Below, one piece after another: positions 8,039 to 16,203 of a stretch of DNA of 64,000 bases (the first letter of the stretch is position 1; each line of letters begins with the position of its first letter). The stretch is from Streptomyces griseochromogenes. Lineage in GTDB: Bacteria > Actinomycetota > Actinomycetes > Streptomycetales > Streptomycetaceae. A model generated the notes under the pieces. It ran no database searches and had not been told where the DNA came from. It worked only from the letters and a program-made list of their open reading frames with translations. Location of the stretch: NCBI RefSeq assembly GCF_001542625.1, contig NZ_CP016279.1, positions 6,138,001-6,202,000 on the forward strand. Reading direction: 5' to 3'. A program made the translations under genes and the position numbers.

Positions 8039-9220
8039 ATGACTCGAGACGCACTCGTTTGGTGCCTGGTTGCGGCGACGGCCATCGCCGTTGCCTCGGC
8101 CCTGGTGCTCCGTCGCCGCAACCAGGCCATAGTGGCGAAGAAGCAGCAGGCCGAGGCCGCTCTCACGCTCAGGGTGAGCGAGACCGACGGCCAACTGGCC
8201 GCATTAAGGGCCGAGTTGCACCTGCACCAGACCGAGCACGCCAAGACCATCCAAGAAGCCGAGGAGGCGGCGGAAGAAAGCACCAAGGCCGTTCTCAAGG
8301 GTTCCGCACGCTTTCTGCAGAGCCTCGCCGCGGAACAGTTGGCACTGCTTGAAGAAATCCAGCGCAAGTATGGCGGCCATGCCGTTCTGGGTGATTTGCT
8401 GGAAGTAAGTCACGCCAATGCGCAGATGGCTCGCAAAGCACAGGGTATCGCCGTTATGTGTGGTGCACCGCTGGGCCGCCGCAATAGGCCGGCGAGCGTT
8501 TATGACGTGGTGCGCAGCGCACAGGGTCAGATTCGTAACTTCCGGCGTGTCGAAATCATGCAGCAAACCGGTTTCGCTTTGAAGGCGTCCGCTGTTTCCC
8601 CGGTCGCTCTGGCGGTTGCGGAACTTCTCGACAATGCCGCGAGTTTCTCTCAGCAGGGTTCGCCCATCGAGATTACTTTCCAGCGGGTGCAGAAGAACCT
8701 GTGCATCGTGATCGACGACGCCGGCGTCGGTATGAGCGACGAGGACCGGCAGAAGGCGTCCGCCCTGCTCTCCGGTGACTACCGCCCCCGGCTTTCCCAC
8801 CTCGGAAACCAGCCCAAGTTCGGTTTCCCCGTCATCGGCCTGCTCGCGCAACAGTACGGATTCCGGGTGGACGTGACCGGCGTTTCCCGTTACGGCGGCG
8901 TACGCGCGGTCGTCCTGCTGCCGGAGGAGCTGTGGACCGAGGAGGAGGCGGCGCCCGCCGAGGCCCCCCGGGTCAGCGACATCCGGGGCACCGTCGGCCG
9001 GTCGGAGCCGGTGGCTCGTACGGCGCACGGCCTGCCGAGGCGCGGGGCGCGCCAGGTGCCCATCGCCAGCGTCCGCGACCAGGACACCGCGCCGTCGCCC
9101 GCCACGGCGTCGGAGGAGACCGGCCGCGCCGCGGGCCGCAGCCTCGGAGCCTTCCAGCGCGGCACGCTCTCGGGCCGCGACCTCGCCTCGGCGCCGTCCG
9201 AAGGGTCCGATGAGGCATGA
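8039..9220 (+). CDS. cvnA: conservon sensor-kinase-like ATPase CvnA
   Basis: This 393-residue protein has one N-terminal membrane helix (LVWCLVAATAIAVASALVL). A coiled-coil segment spans about residues 30-110, followed by a helix resembling the conservon dimerisation region (LLEVSHANAQMARKAQGIAV). The GHKL-type ATPase domain has an N-box (AELLDNAASFS), a G1 box (DDAGVGM) and a G2-like segment (FGFPVIGLLAQQYG). CvnA proteins act at the membrane with CvnB-D as a G-protein-coupled-like signalling complex. It is shorter than most CvnA proteins because no large extracytoplasmic sensor domain is present. The ATG at 8039 follows AGGAAAGG. Codon 56 (8204-8206) is TTA, so translation probably needs the bldA tRNA. 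It overlaps cvnB by four bases. Confidence 0.93.
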   Translation: MTRDALVWCLVAATAIAVASALVLRRRNQAIVAKKQQAEAALTLRVSETDGQLAALRAELHLHQTEHAKTIQEAEEAAEESTKAVLKGSARFLQSLAAEQLALLEEIQRKYGGHAVLGDLLEVSHANAQMARKAQGIAVMCGAPLGRRNRPASVYDVVRSAQGQIRNFRRVEIMQQTGFALKASAVSPVALAVAELLDNAASFSQQGSPIEITFQRVQKNLCIVIDDAGVGMSDEDRQKASALLSGDYRPRLSHLGNQPKFGFPVIGLLAQQYGFRVDVTGVSRYGGVRAVVLLPEELWTEEEAAPAEAPRVSDIRGTVGRSEPVARTAHGLPRRGARQVPIASVRDQDTAPSPATASEETGRAAGRSLGAFQRGTLSGRDLASAPSEGSDEA

Positions 9221-10062
9221 CCACAGACCTGTCGTGGATGCTCGAGGACATCGTGCAGAACGTGCCGAAGGCACGCCATGCCGTCCTTCTCTCCGCGGAC
9301 GGCCTTCCCCGCGGCGCGACCGACAGCATGGCGCAGCAGGACGTGCGGACCATCTCCGCCGCCATGGCCGGCATGCAGTCGCTCAGCCGGGCGACCTCCC
9401 ACTTCGCCGGGCCGGGTGAGGACAGGCAGTGGAACCAGACGATCATCGAGTTCTCGCACGGCTGGATCTTCCTCATCGGGGCCGGCCAGGGCGCGTATCT
9501 GGCCGCGGCCGCGGCGCCCGACGTCGACATGCAGCAGATCTCCTTCCGCATGCACCGCCTCGTCGCGCGGCTCGGCAACAACCTCACCTCCCCGCCCAGG
9601 GTGAACACACAGGGCGGGGACGGGCAGTCGGACCGGTCCCGGGCGCAGGGCGGGACGGCGGGCGGCACGGGCATCCCGATCACCGATCTCGACGAGGTGG
9701 TCCGCCAGGTCCAAGGCGCCCGGCACGCCGTCCTGTTGGGCTCCGACGGTCTGCCGCGCGGCGCCACCTCGGGCATGAGCCAGGACCTGGCGGACACCAT
9801 CTCGGCGGCCATGACCGGCATTCACGCCTACAGCCGGGCCACCTCACAGTTCGCCGGCGTGGGCCAGGACGCCCAGTGGCGGCAGACGGTGATCGAGTTC
9901 CAGCACGGCTGGATCTTCCTGATCTCCGCGGGCCGTGGCGCTTTCCTGGCCGCGGCCGCCGAACACGACGCGGATATCGAGGAGTTCACCACCCGACTGC
10001 ATCAGGTGGTGCCCCGGCTGGGCGCATATTCGGCACCACACGGGGAGGCGAGCCGCACGTGA
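9217..10062 (+). CDS. cvnB: conservon roadblock/LC7 protein CvnB with two tandem roadblock domains
   Basis: CvnB proteins are normally single roadblock/LC7 domains of about 140 residues that act with the CvnD GTPase. This one has 281 residues and two copies, at about residues 5-115 and 153-268, joined by a Gly/Gln-rich linker. The copies share long matching blocks such as ARHAVLL-DGLPRGAT, TISAAM-G, SRATS-FAG, IEF-HGWIFLI-AG and AAAA. This indicates duplication and fusion that would give a covalent roadblock dimer. It overlaps cvnA by four bases at its start and cvnC by four bases at its end, so the genes are translationally coupled. Confidence 0.94.
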   Translation: MTTDLSWMLEDIVQNVPKARHAVLLSADGLPRGATDSMAQQDVRTISAAMAGMQSLSRATSHFAGPGEDRQWNQTIIEFSHGWIFLIGAGQGAYLAAAAAPDVDMQQISFRMHRLVARLGNNLTSPPRVNTQGGDGQSDRSRAQGGTAGGTGIPITDLDEVVRQVQGARHAVLLGSDGLPRGATSGMSQDLADTISAAMTGIHAYSRATSQFAGVGQDAQWRQTVIEFQHGWIFLISAGRGAFLAAAAEHDADIEEFTTRLHQVVPRLGAYSAPHGEASRT

Positions 10063-10442
10063 ATCACGAGCCGGAACAGGAACTGGAGCTGACCTCCGCA
10101 TTAGTCCCGCTCTTCGTGATCACGAACGGACGTTCGCTGCCCCCGGACAATGCCTACGAGCGCACGACCCTGGTGTCCGCGCTGGAGGGTGCCTCTGCTT
10201 CGGCTCGCACGCTTTCCCCGGAGGCGCGTCAGGTTCTGGAGCTGGTCGCGGAGGGCTTTCTGTCCGTCGCCGAGGTCTCCGCCCACACCCATCTGCCGCT
10301 GGGGATCGTCCGGATTCTCCTGGCGCAGATGGAGGAAGGCGGTCTCATCATCGCGAGGAAGCCCGTTCCCCGCGCCGAACGTGTTGATCGAGAAGTGCTC
10401 AACGCCGTACTCGACGGCCTCAAAGCCCGATTCGGAGCGTGA
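10059..10442 (+). CDS. cvnC: conservon DUF742 protein CvnC
   Basis: This 127-residue DUF742 protein is the third conservon component. It shows the family pattern PLFVITNGRSLP, then LSPEARQVLELVAEGFLSVA EVSAHTHLPLGIVRILLAQM, a winged-helix-like region, and a basic C-terminus ending in LDGLKARFGA. The start is GTG at 10059, overlapping the cvnB stop as GTGA. Codon 15 (10101-10103) is TTA, a second bldA-dependent codon in this operon. DUF742 proteins are thought to link the sensor ATPase and the GTPase of conservons. The biochemical role is not established. Confidence 0.93.
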   Translation: MNHEPEQELELTSALVPLFVITNGRSLPPDNAYERTTLVSALEGASASARTLSPEARQVLELVAEGFLSVAEVSAHTHLPLGIVRILLAQMEEGGLIIARKPVPRAERVDREVLNAVLDGLKARFGA

Positions 10443-10445
10443 TTC

Positions 10446-11006
10446 GTGTACCTGGATTCAGGCGTCCTGACCGCGGTGAAGATCCTCGTGGTGGGGCACT
10501 TCGGGGTCGGGAAGACCACGTGTATCGGCAGCATCTCCGAGATCGAGCCCCTGCGGACCGAAGAGGAGATCACCGAAGCCAGCGTGGGATTTGACGACCT
10601 GTCGGGGACTCCGGACAAGACCACCACGACGGTCGCGATGGACTTCGGCCGCCTGACCATCAGCGAGGAGGTGGTGCTCTACCTCTTCGGCACGCCCGGT
10701 CAGGAGCGCTTCAAGGAGATGTGGGAGGAGCTGTCCCGGGGGGCACTGGGCGCGCTGGTCCTCGTCGACCCCGAGCGGCTGAGCGAGTCCTTCCCGATTC
10801 TGGACCTGGTCGAGCGGTTCGGCCTGACGTACGCCATCGGCGTCAACCACTTCGAAGGCACGACCGACTACCCGCTCGCGGAGATCCGCGAGGCGCTCAA
10901 CCTGTCCGACCGCACGCCCGTCATCTCCTGCGACGTACGGGACCAGCAGTCGTCGGCGCAGGCTCTCATCACCCTCGTCCACCACCTACTGTCCCTTCTC
11001 GACTAG
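10446..11006 (+). CDS. cvnD: conservon small GTPase CvnD
   Basis: This 186-residue Ras-like GTPase of the conservon family would cycle between GTP and GDP forms and interact with the roadblock protein. It has the P-loop GHFGVGKTT, a switch I region with the conserved TTTTVAMDFG, the G3 motif FGTPGQERF and a G4-like GVNHFEG in place of the usual NKxD, as is common in CvnD proteins. The GTG start lies three bases after cvnC. ATG alternatives are absent near the N-terminus. Confidence 0.93.
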   Translation: MYLDSGVLTAVKILVVGHFGVGKTTCIGSISEIEPLRTEEEITEASVGFDDLSGTPDKTTTTVAMDFGRLTISEEVVLYLFGTPGQERFKEMWEELSRGALGALVLVDPERLSESFPILDLVERFGLTYAIGVNHFEGTTDYPLAEIREALNLSDRTPVISCDVRDQQSSAQALITLVHHLLSLLD

Positions 11007-11019
11007 GAGCCACCCCCAC

Positions 11020-12384
11020 ATGCAGCAGCGTTCCGGCATACAAGGACCGCCGCCCGGCTGCCCTGCGCACGGCAACCTCCCCCTCTACGGCCCCCAGTTC
11101 GGCTCCGATCCCGACGGCCACTACGAACACCTGCGCGGCCTCGGCCCGAGCGCGCCGGTCGACATCGCCCCCGGGGTGGAGGTCGAGCTGGTCACCAACT
11201 ACGACGCCGCCCTGCACATCCTGCAGAACCCCGCTTCGTTCGTCAGGGACTCGCGGCGCTGGAAGGCGCTGAACGAGGGACGCATCCCCGAGGACAGCCC
11301 GGCCCTGCCCATGATGGGCTACCGGCCCAACGCGCTGTTCAGCGACGGAGCGGCGCACGCCCGGCTGCGCCAGGCCGTGACCGACAGTCTGGCCACCGTC
11401 AACGAGCTTCAGCTGGTGCGGCAGACCCAGCAGTCCGCCGACTATCTGATCAGCCGGTTCAGTTCCGACCGTCTCGGCCAGGCCGAGCTGATGGCCGAGT
11501 ACGCGCAGCCGCTGCCGCTGTTGGTCTTCAGCGACCTGTTCGGCTGCCCGCCCGAGATCGGTGACCGTGTCATCGTCGGGATCAGCGGCATCTTCGACGG
11601 GACGGCCGGCGCCGACCTGGTGCTGGCCGAGGCGCTCGCCGAACTGATCGCGCTCAAGCGGCGCCGACCCGGAAGCGACCTGACGACCCGTCTGATGGAG
11701 CACTCGGCGGGGCTGACCGACGAGGAGACGCTGCACCAGCTCGTGACGCTCCTGTCCGGGGGCACCGCGCCGCTGGCGGCGACGATCGGCACCGGCAGCG
11801 CGCTGATCCTCGGCGACGACTGGCAGGCCGGCCTGCCGGTCGAGGACGCGGTCACCCAGGTGCTGTGGAACTACGCGCCGATCGCCAACTACGCGGCCCA
11901 CTACCCCACCCACGACGTGGAGTTGGGCGGCCGGATACTGCGGGCGAACGAGCCGGTGGTCATCTCCTTCGCGGGCGCGAACACCGACCCCCGGCTGGCC
12001 GAGCACCGCGAGCAGCTCAGCGCCAAGGCCCATCTGGCCTTCGGGGCCGGGCCGCACGCCTGTCCCGCCAAGGACCCGGCGTTCATCATCGCCGTCACGG
12101 CTGTCGAGACCCTCCTGAACCGGCTGCCGGACATCGAAGTCCGGGTGCCGTTCAAGGACTTGTCCTGGGTGCCGGCTCCGTGGAGCCGCTCCCTGGTGGC
12201 CCTGCCGGTGCGGTTCACGTCGCGGACCGTGACGTCGACGCCCGCTCCGGCACCCCAGCCGCAGGCCGCCGCAGCCGCCCCGCACCGTGTCCCGAGCCCC
12301 GCGCCGCAGCCGGCGGCGACGGCCTCGTCCAAGCCCAAACCGGGCCTCTTCAGCCGGTTCCTGGCATGGACCCGAGGAGAGTGA
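11020..12384 (+). CDS. cvnE: conservon cytochrome P450 CvnE, CYP157-like, lacking the ExxR motif
   Basis: This 454-residue P450-fold protein is the fifth conservon gene. The haem-binding loop FGAGPHACPAK places the proximal Cys at residue 348. The K-helix, which in nearly all P450s contains E-x-x-R, instead reads Q280-V-L-W283, and the I-helix has SGGTAP instead of the usual acidic-Thr motif. Loss of ExxR is a known hallmark of the CYP157 family, which is associated with Streptomyces conservons. A Pro/Ala-rich linker and an amphipathic tail (GLFSRFLAWTRGE) extend the C-terminus by about 60 residues and could touch the membrane. Catalysis is uncertain, and a haem-sensor or regulatory role is plausible. 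Confidence 0.9.
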   Translation: MQQRSGIQGPPPGCPAHGNLPLYGPQFGSDPDGHYEHLRGLGPSAPVDIAPGVEVELVTNYDAALHILQNPASFVRDSRRWKALNEGRIPEDSPALPMMGYRPNALFSDGAAHARLRQAVTDSLATVNELQLVRQTQQSADYLISRFSSDRLGQAELMAEYAQPLPLLVFSDLFGCPPEIGDRVIVGISGIFDGTAGADLVLAEALAELIALKRRRPGSDLTTRLMEHSAGLTDEETLHQLVTLLSGGTAPLAATIGTGSALILGDDWQAGLPVEDAVTQVLWNYAPIANYAAHYPTHDVELGGRILRANEPVVISFAGANTDPRLAEHREQLSAKAHLAFGAGPHACPAKDPAFIIAVTAVETLLNRLPDIEVRVPFKDLSWVPAPWSRSLVALPVRFTSRTVTSTPAPAPQPQAAAAAPHRVPSPAPQPAATASSKPKPGLFSRFLAWTRGE

Positions 12385-12420
12385 CGTAGGCAACTCTCCA
12401 CGCGAATAGTCGTGTCGTAT

Positions 12421-12458
12421 GCATCAGCCGCCCCAGGGGTATGCATGGCGGCTGATGC
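12421..12458 (+). promoter_or_regulatory. perfect 12-bp inverted repeat between the two P450 genes
   Basis: GCATCAGCCGCC at 12421-12432 and its exact reverse complement at 12447-12458 are separated by 14 bases and end 10 bp before the GAGGAG ribosome site of the next P450. There is no T-run, so it is not a classical terminator. It could be an attenuator, a processing stem that sets the ratio of cvnE to the downstream genes, or an operator. Confidence 0.7.
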
Positions 12459-12479
12459 TCAGATCACGAGGAGTCATTC

Positions 12480-13727
12480 GTGGAGATTGCGATAACTCCG
12501 CCTTCCGACCGGCGAGTTACCGTTTCACTCTTCTCCCGTCTGCGGACGGCGAAGGGCCAGGCCAACCCCTTTCCGATCTACGCGGAGCTGCGGTCGAGAG
12601 GCGGAGTCTCCGCAGCCCCGTGGGGCGGGCACCTGGTCACCAGCTTCGAGCTGTGTGACCGGGTCCTGCGCGGCCGCGACTGGCTGGAGCCCGATGCACG
12701 CTGGCGCGAGCAGCAGGTGAGCGGCTCGCGCTGGACGGCTCCTTCCTCGCGCGAGATGAGCAGGACGCTGCCCGCGCTCAACGCTCCGGAGCACACTCAA
12801 GTGCGCCGGTCGGCGGGCACGTTCGACCGCGGCTCCCTGGAAGGGATGCGCGGGACGGTCGGCCGGATCACCGGCAGGCTGCTCGACTCCCTGGCCGAGC
12901 GACTGCACGAGGGCGAGGCGGACTTCAACGCCCTGGTCGGCGAGGAGCTGCCGGTTGCCGTCATCGGGCACTGGCTCGGGCTGCCGACCGCCGACTTCGC
13001 CCGGCTGCGGGAGCTGACCCACGACCAGGTGTTCACCCAGGAACTCCTCCCGTCGGCGAGCCAGTTGGCGAGATCGGACACCGCGACAGCGGAGCTGCGG
13101 ACCTATTTCATGGACCTGGTGCGCGAGCGGCGCGCCCGTCCCGGCGAGGATCCCGTCTCGCGGTGGATCGCCGCCTGGGACGGCATGGAAAGCGATCGCG
13201 ACAGGGCCGACGAGGCCGTCTATTTCCTGGTGTTGTTCGTGCTTCTCGCGGCGCTGGAGACCACGGCCACGCTGCTGTCGACGATGACCCTGCTGCTGCT
13301 GGAACACCCCCGGCAGTGGGACTGGCTCACCGTCCACCCCGATCTCGTGCCGGCCGCCGTGGAAGAAACGTTGCGCTATGACCCGCCCACGCATGTGATC
13401 AGCCGTGTCTCCGCCCAGGACTGCGTGCTGGGCGGGGTCGGGATCGCCAAGGACGAGATGGTCCACCTCCTGGTGGGGGCGGCCCATCGCGATCCGGCCC
13501 GGCACAAGGATCCCGAGTTGTTCAACCTGCACCGCAAGCCCGCGCATCTCGCCTTCAGCGGGGGCGTCCACTACTGCCTCGGCGCACCTCTGGCGCGCAT
13601 GGAGGCCCAGACCCTGCTCTATCAGCTGGTGAGACGTTTCCCCCGTCTCACTCTCGTACGCCGGCCGTCATGGGCACCGCGTGTGGCCTTCCGACGCCTG
13701 CTGAATCTGGATGTCGCCCTCTCATGA
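12480..13727 (+). CDS. cytochrome P450 (canonical), conservon-linked
   Basis: This 415-residue cytoplasmic bacterial P450 has all catalytic signatures: the I-helix AALETTATLLS (Glu-Thr-Thr), the K-helix E296-T-L-R299 with RYDPPTHVISR, and the haem loop FSGGVHYCLGAPLARMEA with Cys366. It therefore contrasts with the preceding CYP157-like protein and probably provides the actual monooxygenase activity. It starts with GTG at 12480 after GAGGAG. The last bases overlap the enoyl-CoA hydratase gene as ATGA. A CYP157-like gene followed by a second P450 in a conservon is a recurrent Streptomyces arrangement. The substrate is unknown, and redox partners are not encoded here. Confidence 0.93.
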   Translation: MEIAITPPSDRRVTVSLFSRLRTAKGQANPFPIYAELRSRGGVSAAPWGGHLVTSFELCDRVLRGRDWLEPDARWREQQVSGSRWTAPSSREMSRTLPALNAPEHTQVRRSAGTFDRGSLEGMRGTVGRITGRLLDSLAERLHEGEADFNALVGEELPVAVIGHWLGLPTADFARLRELTHDQVFTQELLPSASQLARSDTATAELRTYFMDLVRERRARPGEDPVSRWIAAWDGMESDRDRADEAVYFLVLFVLLAALETTATLLSTMTLLLLEHPRQWDWLTVHPDLVPAAVEETLRYDPPTHVISRVSAQDCVLGGVGIAKDEMVHLLVGAAHRDPARHKDPELFNLHRKPAHLAFSGGVHYCLGAPLARMEAQTLLYQLVRRFPRLTLVRRPSWAPRVAFRRLLNLDVALS

Positions 13728-14479
13728 TCGACACTTCCCCCCGCCTCCGGTTCAAGGCGCTCTCCGCCGAACAGGACGGACCGGTCCTCAGGGTCCGGTT
13801 CAACCCCTCCGAGCAGGACGGCACGCTGACCGCCGCCGCCCTCGACGACCTCGCCGACCTGCTCCACACTCTGCACGAGCGCCCCGACATCCGGGTCCTG
13901 CTCCTGTCGGCCGTAGGTGACGACTTCTGTCTCGGCGCGGACCGGGGCGAGTACGGCGCGGCGCTGGCCGCGGATCCGACCGGGGCCGCCCTGCGCCGTA
14001 TGGCGGACAAGGCCTACCGCGTGTGCGACGCACTGGAGAACACGCACGCGGTCACCATCGCCAGGCTCCACGGCAAGGTCATCGGCGCGGGCCTCGCGCT
14101 CGCCTCGTTCTGCGACCTGCGCGCGGGGGCCGATTCCTGCCGGTTCCGCATGCCCGAGGTGGGGGTCGGTCTGCCTCCCGCGTGGGGCGGCGGAATGGGC
14201 CGGCTGATCGTCGAGGGCGGGGCCGCGAGGATCCGTGAACTCATGCTCACCTGCGAGACCTTCGACGCGGCCACCGCCCACCGCCTCGGCATCCTGCACA
14301 AGGTCGCGCCCCTCGGCGAGCTGGACGCCGTGATCGACGCATGGGTCAGACCACTCGTCCGGCGCTCGCCCGAAGCCCTCACGCTCACCAAGCGCATGTT
14401 CGCGGGCTACTCGCGGGCCGCCCGCAGCTCCGACGTCGCCCTGCTCGACGCGTATCTGCTGACCGCGCAGCTCAAGTGA
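13724..14479 (+). CDS. enoyl-CoA hydratase/isomerase family protein
   Basis: This 251-residue crotonase-fold protein has the oxyanion-hole segments DDFCLGADRGEY and LHGKVIGAGLALASFCDLR, followed by FRMPEVGVGLPPAWGGGMGR. The position usually occupied by the hydratase glutamate falls in this last stretch (PEVGVGLPP), so hydratase or isomerase chemistry is possible. It overlaps the P450 by four bases and is the last gene of the conservon transcript. This suggests that the P450 and this enzyme act on a shared acyl or CoA-bound substrate. That link is inferred. Confidence 0.9.
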   Translation: MIDTSPRLRFKALSAEQDGPVLRVRFNPSEQDGTLTAAALDDLADLLHTLHERPDIRVLLLSAVGDDFCLGADRGEYGAALAADPTGAALRRMADKAYRVCDALENTHAVTIARLHGKVIGAGLALASFCDLRAGADSCRFRMPEVGVGLPPAWGGGMGRLIVEGGAARIRELMLTCETFDAATAHRLGILHKVAPLGELDAVIDAWVRPLVRRSPEALTLTKRMFAGYSRAARSSDVALLDAYLLTAQLK

Positions 14480-14513
14480 CGGCCGGACGGGACCAGGACC
14501 GGCCCTGACGGGC

Positions 14514-14543
14514 GGACCGGCGGCTTCGGGCCACCGCCGGTCC
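14514..14543. terminator. bidirectional hairpin terminator
   Basis: GGACCGGCGG (14514-14523) and CCGCCGGTCC (14534-14543) form a perfect 10-bp stem with a 10-nt loop between the convergent enoyl-CoA hydratase and thioesterase genes. T-runs are absent, as is usual in Streptomyces terminators. Confidence 0.75.
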
Positions 14544-14549
14544 GTGTCC

Positions 14550-15005
14550 TCAGGCGCCCGGGCCGAGCACGAGGCACGTCGTGGTGGCGTGGGCGATGAG
14601 CTTGCCCTGCTCGTCGAGCACCTTGCCCTCGGCGGTCGCGGTACGGCGTCCGGCGTGGATGACGGTGCCTTCGGCGGTGAGCGTCTGCCCGTCGGTACGG
14701 GCCGCGCGGATGTAGTTGACCTTGAGTTCCAGCGTGGTGTAGCCGACTCCGGCGGGGAGGGTGCTGTGGACCGCGCAGCCCATGGCGGAGTCGAGCAGGG
14801 TGGCGGCGATGCCGCCGTGGACGGTGCCGAGGGGGTTGGCGAAGTCGGGGCGGGTGTCCAGGGAGACGACGATCCGGCCGTGGTCGACCTCGTCGAAGCG
14901 CATGCCGATCAGCCGGCCTATGGAGGGGACGTCCGTGGGGCGTTCCTGCTGGATCCAGCGCATGAGCTCCAGTCCGGAGAGCGCGGCGAGGTCGGTGGTG
15001 GCCAT
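14550..15005 (-). CDS. PaaI-family hotdog thioesterase
   Basis: This 151-residue single hotdog-fold protein has the family core NPLGTVHGGIAATLLDSAMG and the strand pattern LELKVNYIRAARTDG followed by AEGTVIHAGRRTATAEGKV. Enzymes of this kind hydrolyse aryl- or acyl-CoA thioesters in the cytoplasm. The helical N-terminus (LAALSGLELMRWIQQERP) is usual for actinobacterial members. It is transcribed alone and converges on the conservon operon. Confidence 0.93.
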   Translation of the reverse strand: MATTDLAALSGLELMRWIQQERPTDVPSIGRLIGMRFDEVDHGRIVVSLDTRPDFANPLGTVHGGIAATLLDSAMGCAVHSTLPAGVGYTTLELKVNYIRAARTDGQTLTAEGTVIHAGRRTATAEGKVLDEQGKLIAHATTTCLVLGPGA

Positions 15006-15126
15006 GTGCGTTCCTTGCTGTCGTGCCGGTGGGAGAGCCCGGGCCGTGGGGCACGGGCCGGAAGGGTCGTTCGGGGGCTGCGGCGCGAGCGGACCGGACG
15101 GAGCCGGTCGCCGGGGCGCGGTCGGG

Positions 15127-15390
15127 TCAGCCGAGAGGGTCGGCCGTGCCCCGCAGGGCCGGGACGCGGGCCTCGGTCCGGGCTTTGACGGTGCCCGGGG
15201 TCACGTCTGCCGGGGCTGCCCGGGCGACGGCGAGTCCCACGGCCGCGCCCCGTACGGAGTCCTCGTCGACGGTGCGTTCCGCGACGGCGACGGCGAAAGC
15301 GTGAGGGCCGCCGTCACGACCGGCGGTGGTCATGGCCTCGCGGGCGGCCCGCGGAGCCGGCCGGCTCCGACGCGAAGGGCGGCGCCTCAT
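15127..15390 (-). CDS. small hypothetical protein downstream of TetR
   Basis: This 87-residue frame overlaps the stop of the TetR gene as ATGA, which is the main reason to consider it real. The N-terminal 20 residues are Arg/Pro-rich. The middle (GPHAFAVAVAERTVDEDSV) looks like ordinary coding sequence, and I recognise no domain. It may be a remnant of a longer gene once regulated by the TetR protein, or a chance frame. Confidence 0.35.
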   Translation of the reverse strand: MRRRPSRRSRPAPRAAREAMTTAGRDGGPHAFAVAVAERTVDEDSVRGAAVGLAVARAAPADVTPGTVKARTEARVPALRGTADPLG

Positions 15391-16010
15391 GACCGGGAGC
15401 CCTTCCCGGGCTCGGCCGGCGGCTCGGAGCGGTCGGGCAGGGCGTGGAGCAGCAGGTCACGGATCTCGGCCGCGGCCGCATCCAGGGGCGCGAGGCTTCG
15501 TTCGGCCCTGCACATCACCACCGCGCCCTCGACGGCGCCGATGACGAACGTCGCGAGCCGTCGGCCCCGCGTCCGAGGCAGGCCGCCCGCCACGAACAGG
15601 GCGGCGAGGGTCTCCTGCCAGCGGGCGAAAACCACGGCGGCGGAGTCCGCCCACCGGGGCCCCTCGTCGTCCGCCGCCACCGCCGCGGCCACGATCGGGC
15701 ACCCCGCCCTGAAATCGCTGCCGGCCAGCCGGTCCCGCCACAGGGCGAAGAAGGAGTCGATCGCCGCCACCGGATCGCCGGCGCTCGCCGCGGCCGCGAT
15801 CCGGGCCGCCATGACGTCCCCGGCGAAGACCACGGCCTCGTCGATCAACTGGGCGCGCCCGTCGGGGAAGTGGTGGTACACCGAGCCGCGCGGCGCACCA
15901 CTGTGGGCGAGCACCCGGTCGATGCTCGTCGCACCGGCTCCCTGCTCCCCCAGCAGCACCGCGGCACTGCTGATCATCCGCTCCCGGCTGTCGCTCCTGC
16001 GCGGGCTCAT
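15387..16010 (-). CDS. TetR/AcrR-family transcriptional regulator
   Basis: This 207-residue repressor-type protein has an N-terminal helix-turn-helix (ERMISSAAVLLGEQGAGATS, then RVLAHSGAPRGSVYHHFPDG) and a C-terminal ligand domain. I start it at the ATG at 16010 because the conserved SPRRSDSRERM begins there. An upstream in-frame start at 16151 would extend across the likely operator. It reads away from a dyad at 16099-16118, which probably mediates autoregulation. Confidence 0.9.
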   Translation of the reverse strand: MSPRRSDSRERMISSAAVLLGEQGAGATSIDRVLAHSGAPRGSVYHHFPDGRAQLIDEAVVFAGDVMAARIAAAASAGDPVAAIDSFFALWRDRLAGSDFRAGCPIVAAAVAADDEGPRWADSAAVVFARWQETLAALFVAGGLPRTRGRRLATFVIGAVEGAVVMCRAERSLAPLDAAAAEIRDLLLHALPDRSEPPAEPGKGSRS

Positions 16011-16075
16011 CCCGTCACCACCCGGCACCTTCCCGTATGGCTCGTACGCCGCCCGCCCGAGCCGGGAAGGTGGCA

Positions 16076-16118
16076 TACCGGTGACTACCGGTGAGTAATC
16101 TATGCTGTATGGCATAGA
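16076..16118. promoter_or_regulatory. candidate TetR operator and ACCGGT direct repeats
   Basis: Upstream of the TetR gene lies the dyad TCTATGC (16099-16105) and GCATAGA (16112-16118), a 20-bp site of the size TetR dimers use. Next to it TACCGGTGA occurs twice, at 16076-16084 and 16086-16094, ten bases apart. Both are likely parts of the regulator's promoter. Binding is inferred. Confidence 0.5.
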
Positions 16119-16203
16119 ACATGCAAGGGCGGGCCGTGCGCCGGTGGGCACGGCCCGCCCCTGCCGAAGACGGGTGGATCTCAGAGGGCCGGCATCCCTT
16201 CGG

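Noticed and set aside
15006..15126. Small gene between the thioesterase and the 87-aa frame
   Set aside because: Only short GC-rich frames without ribosome sites are present.
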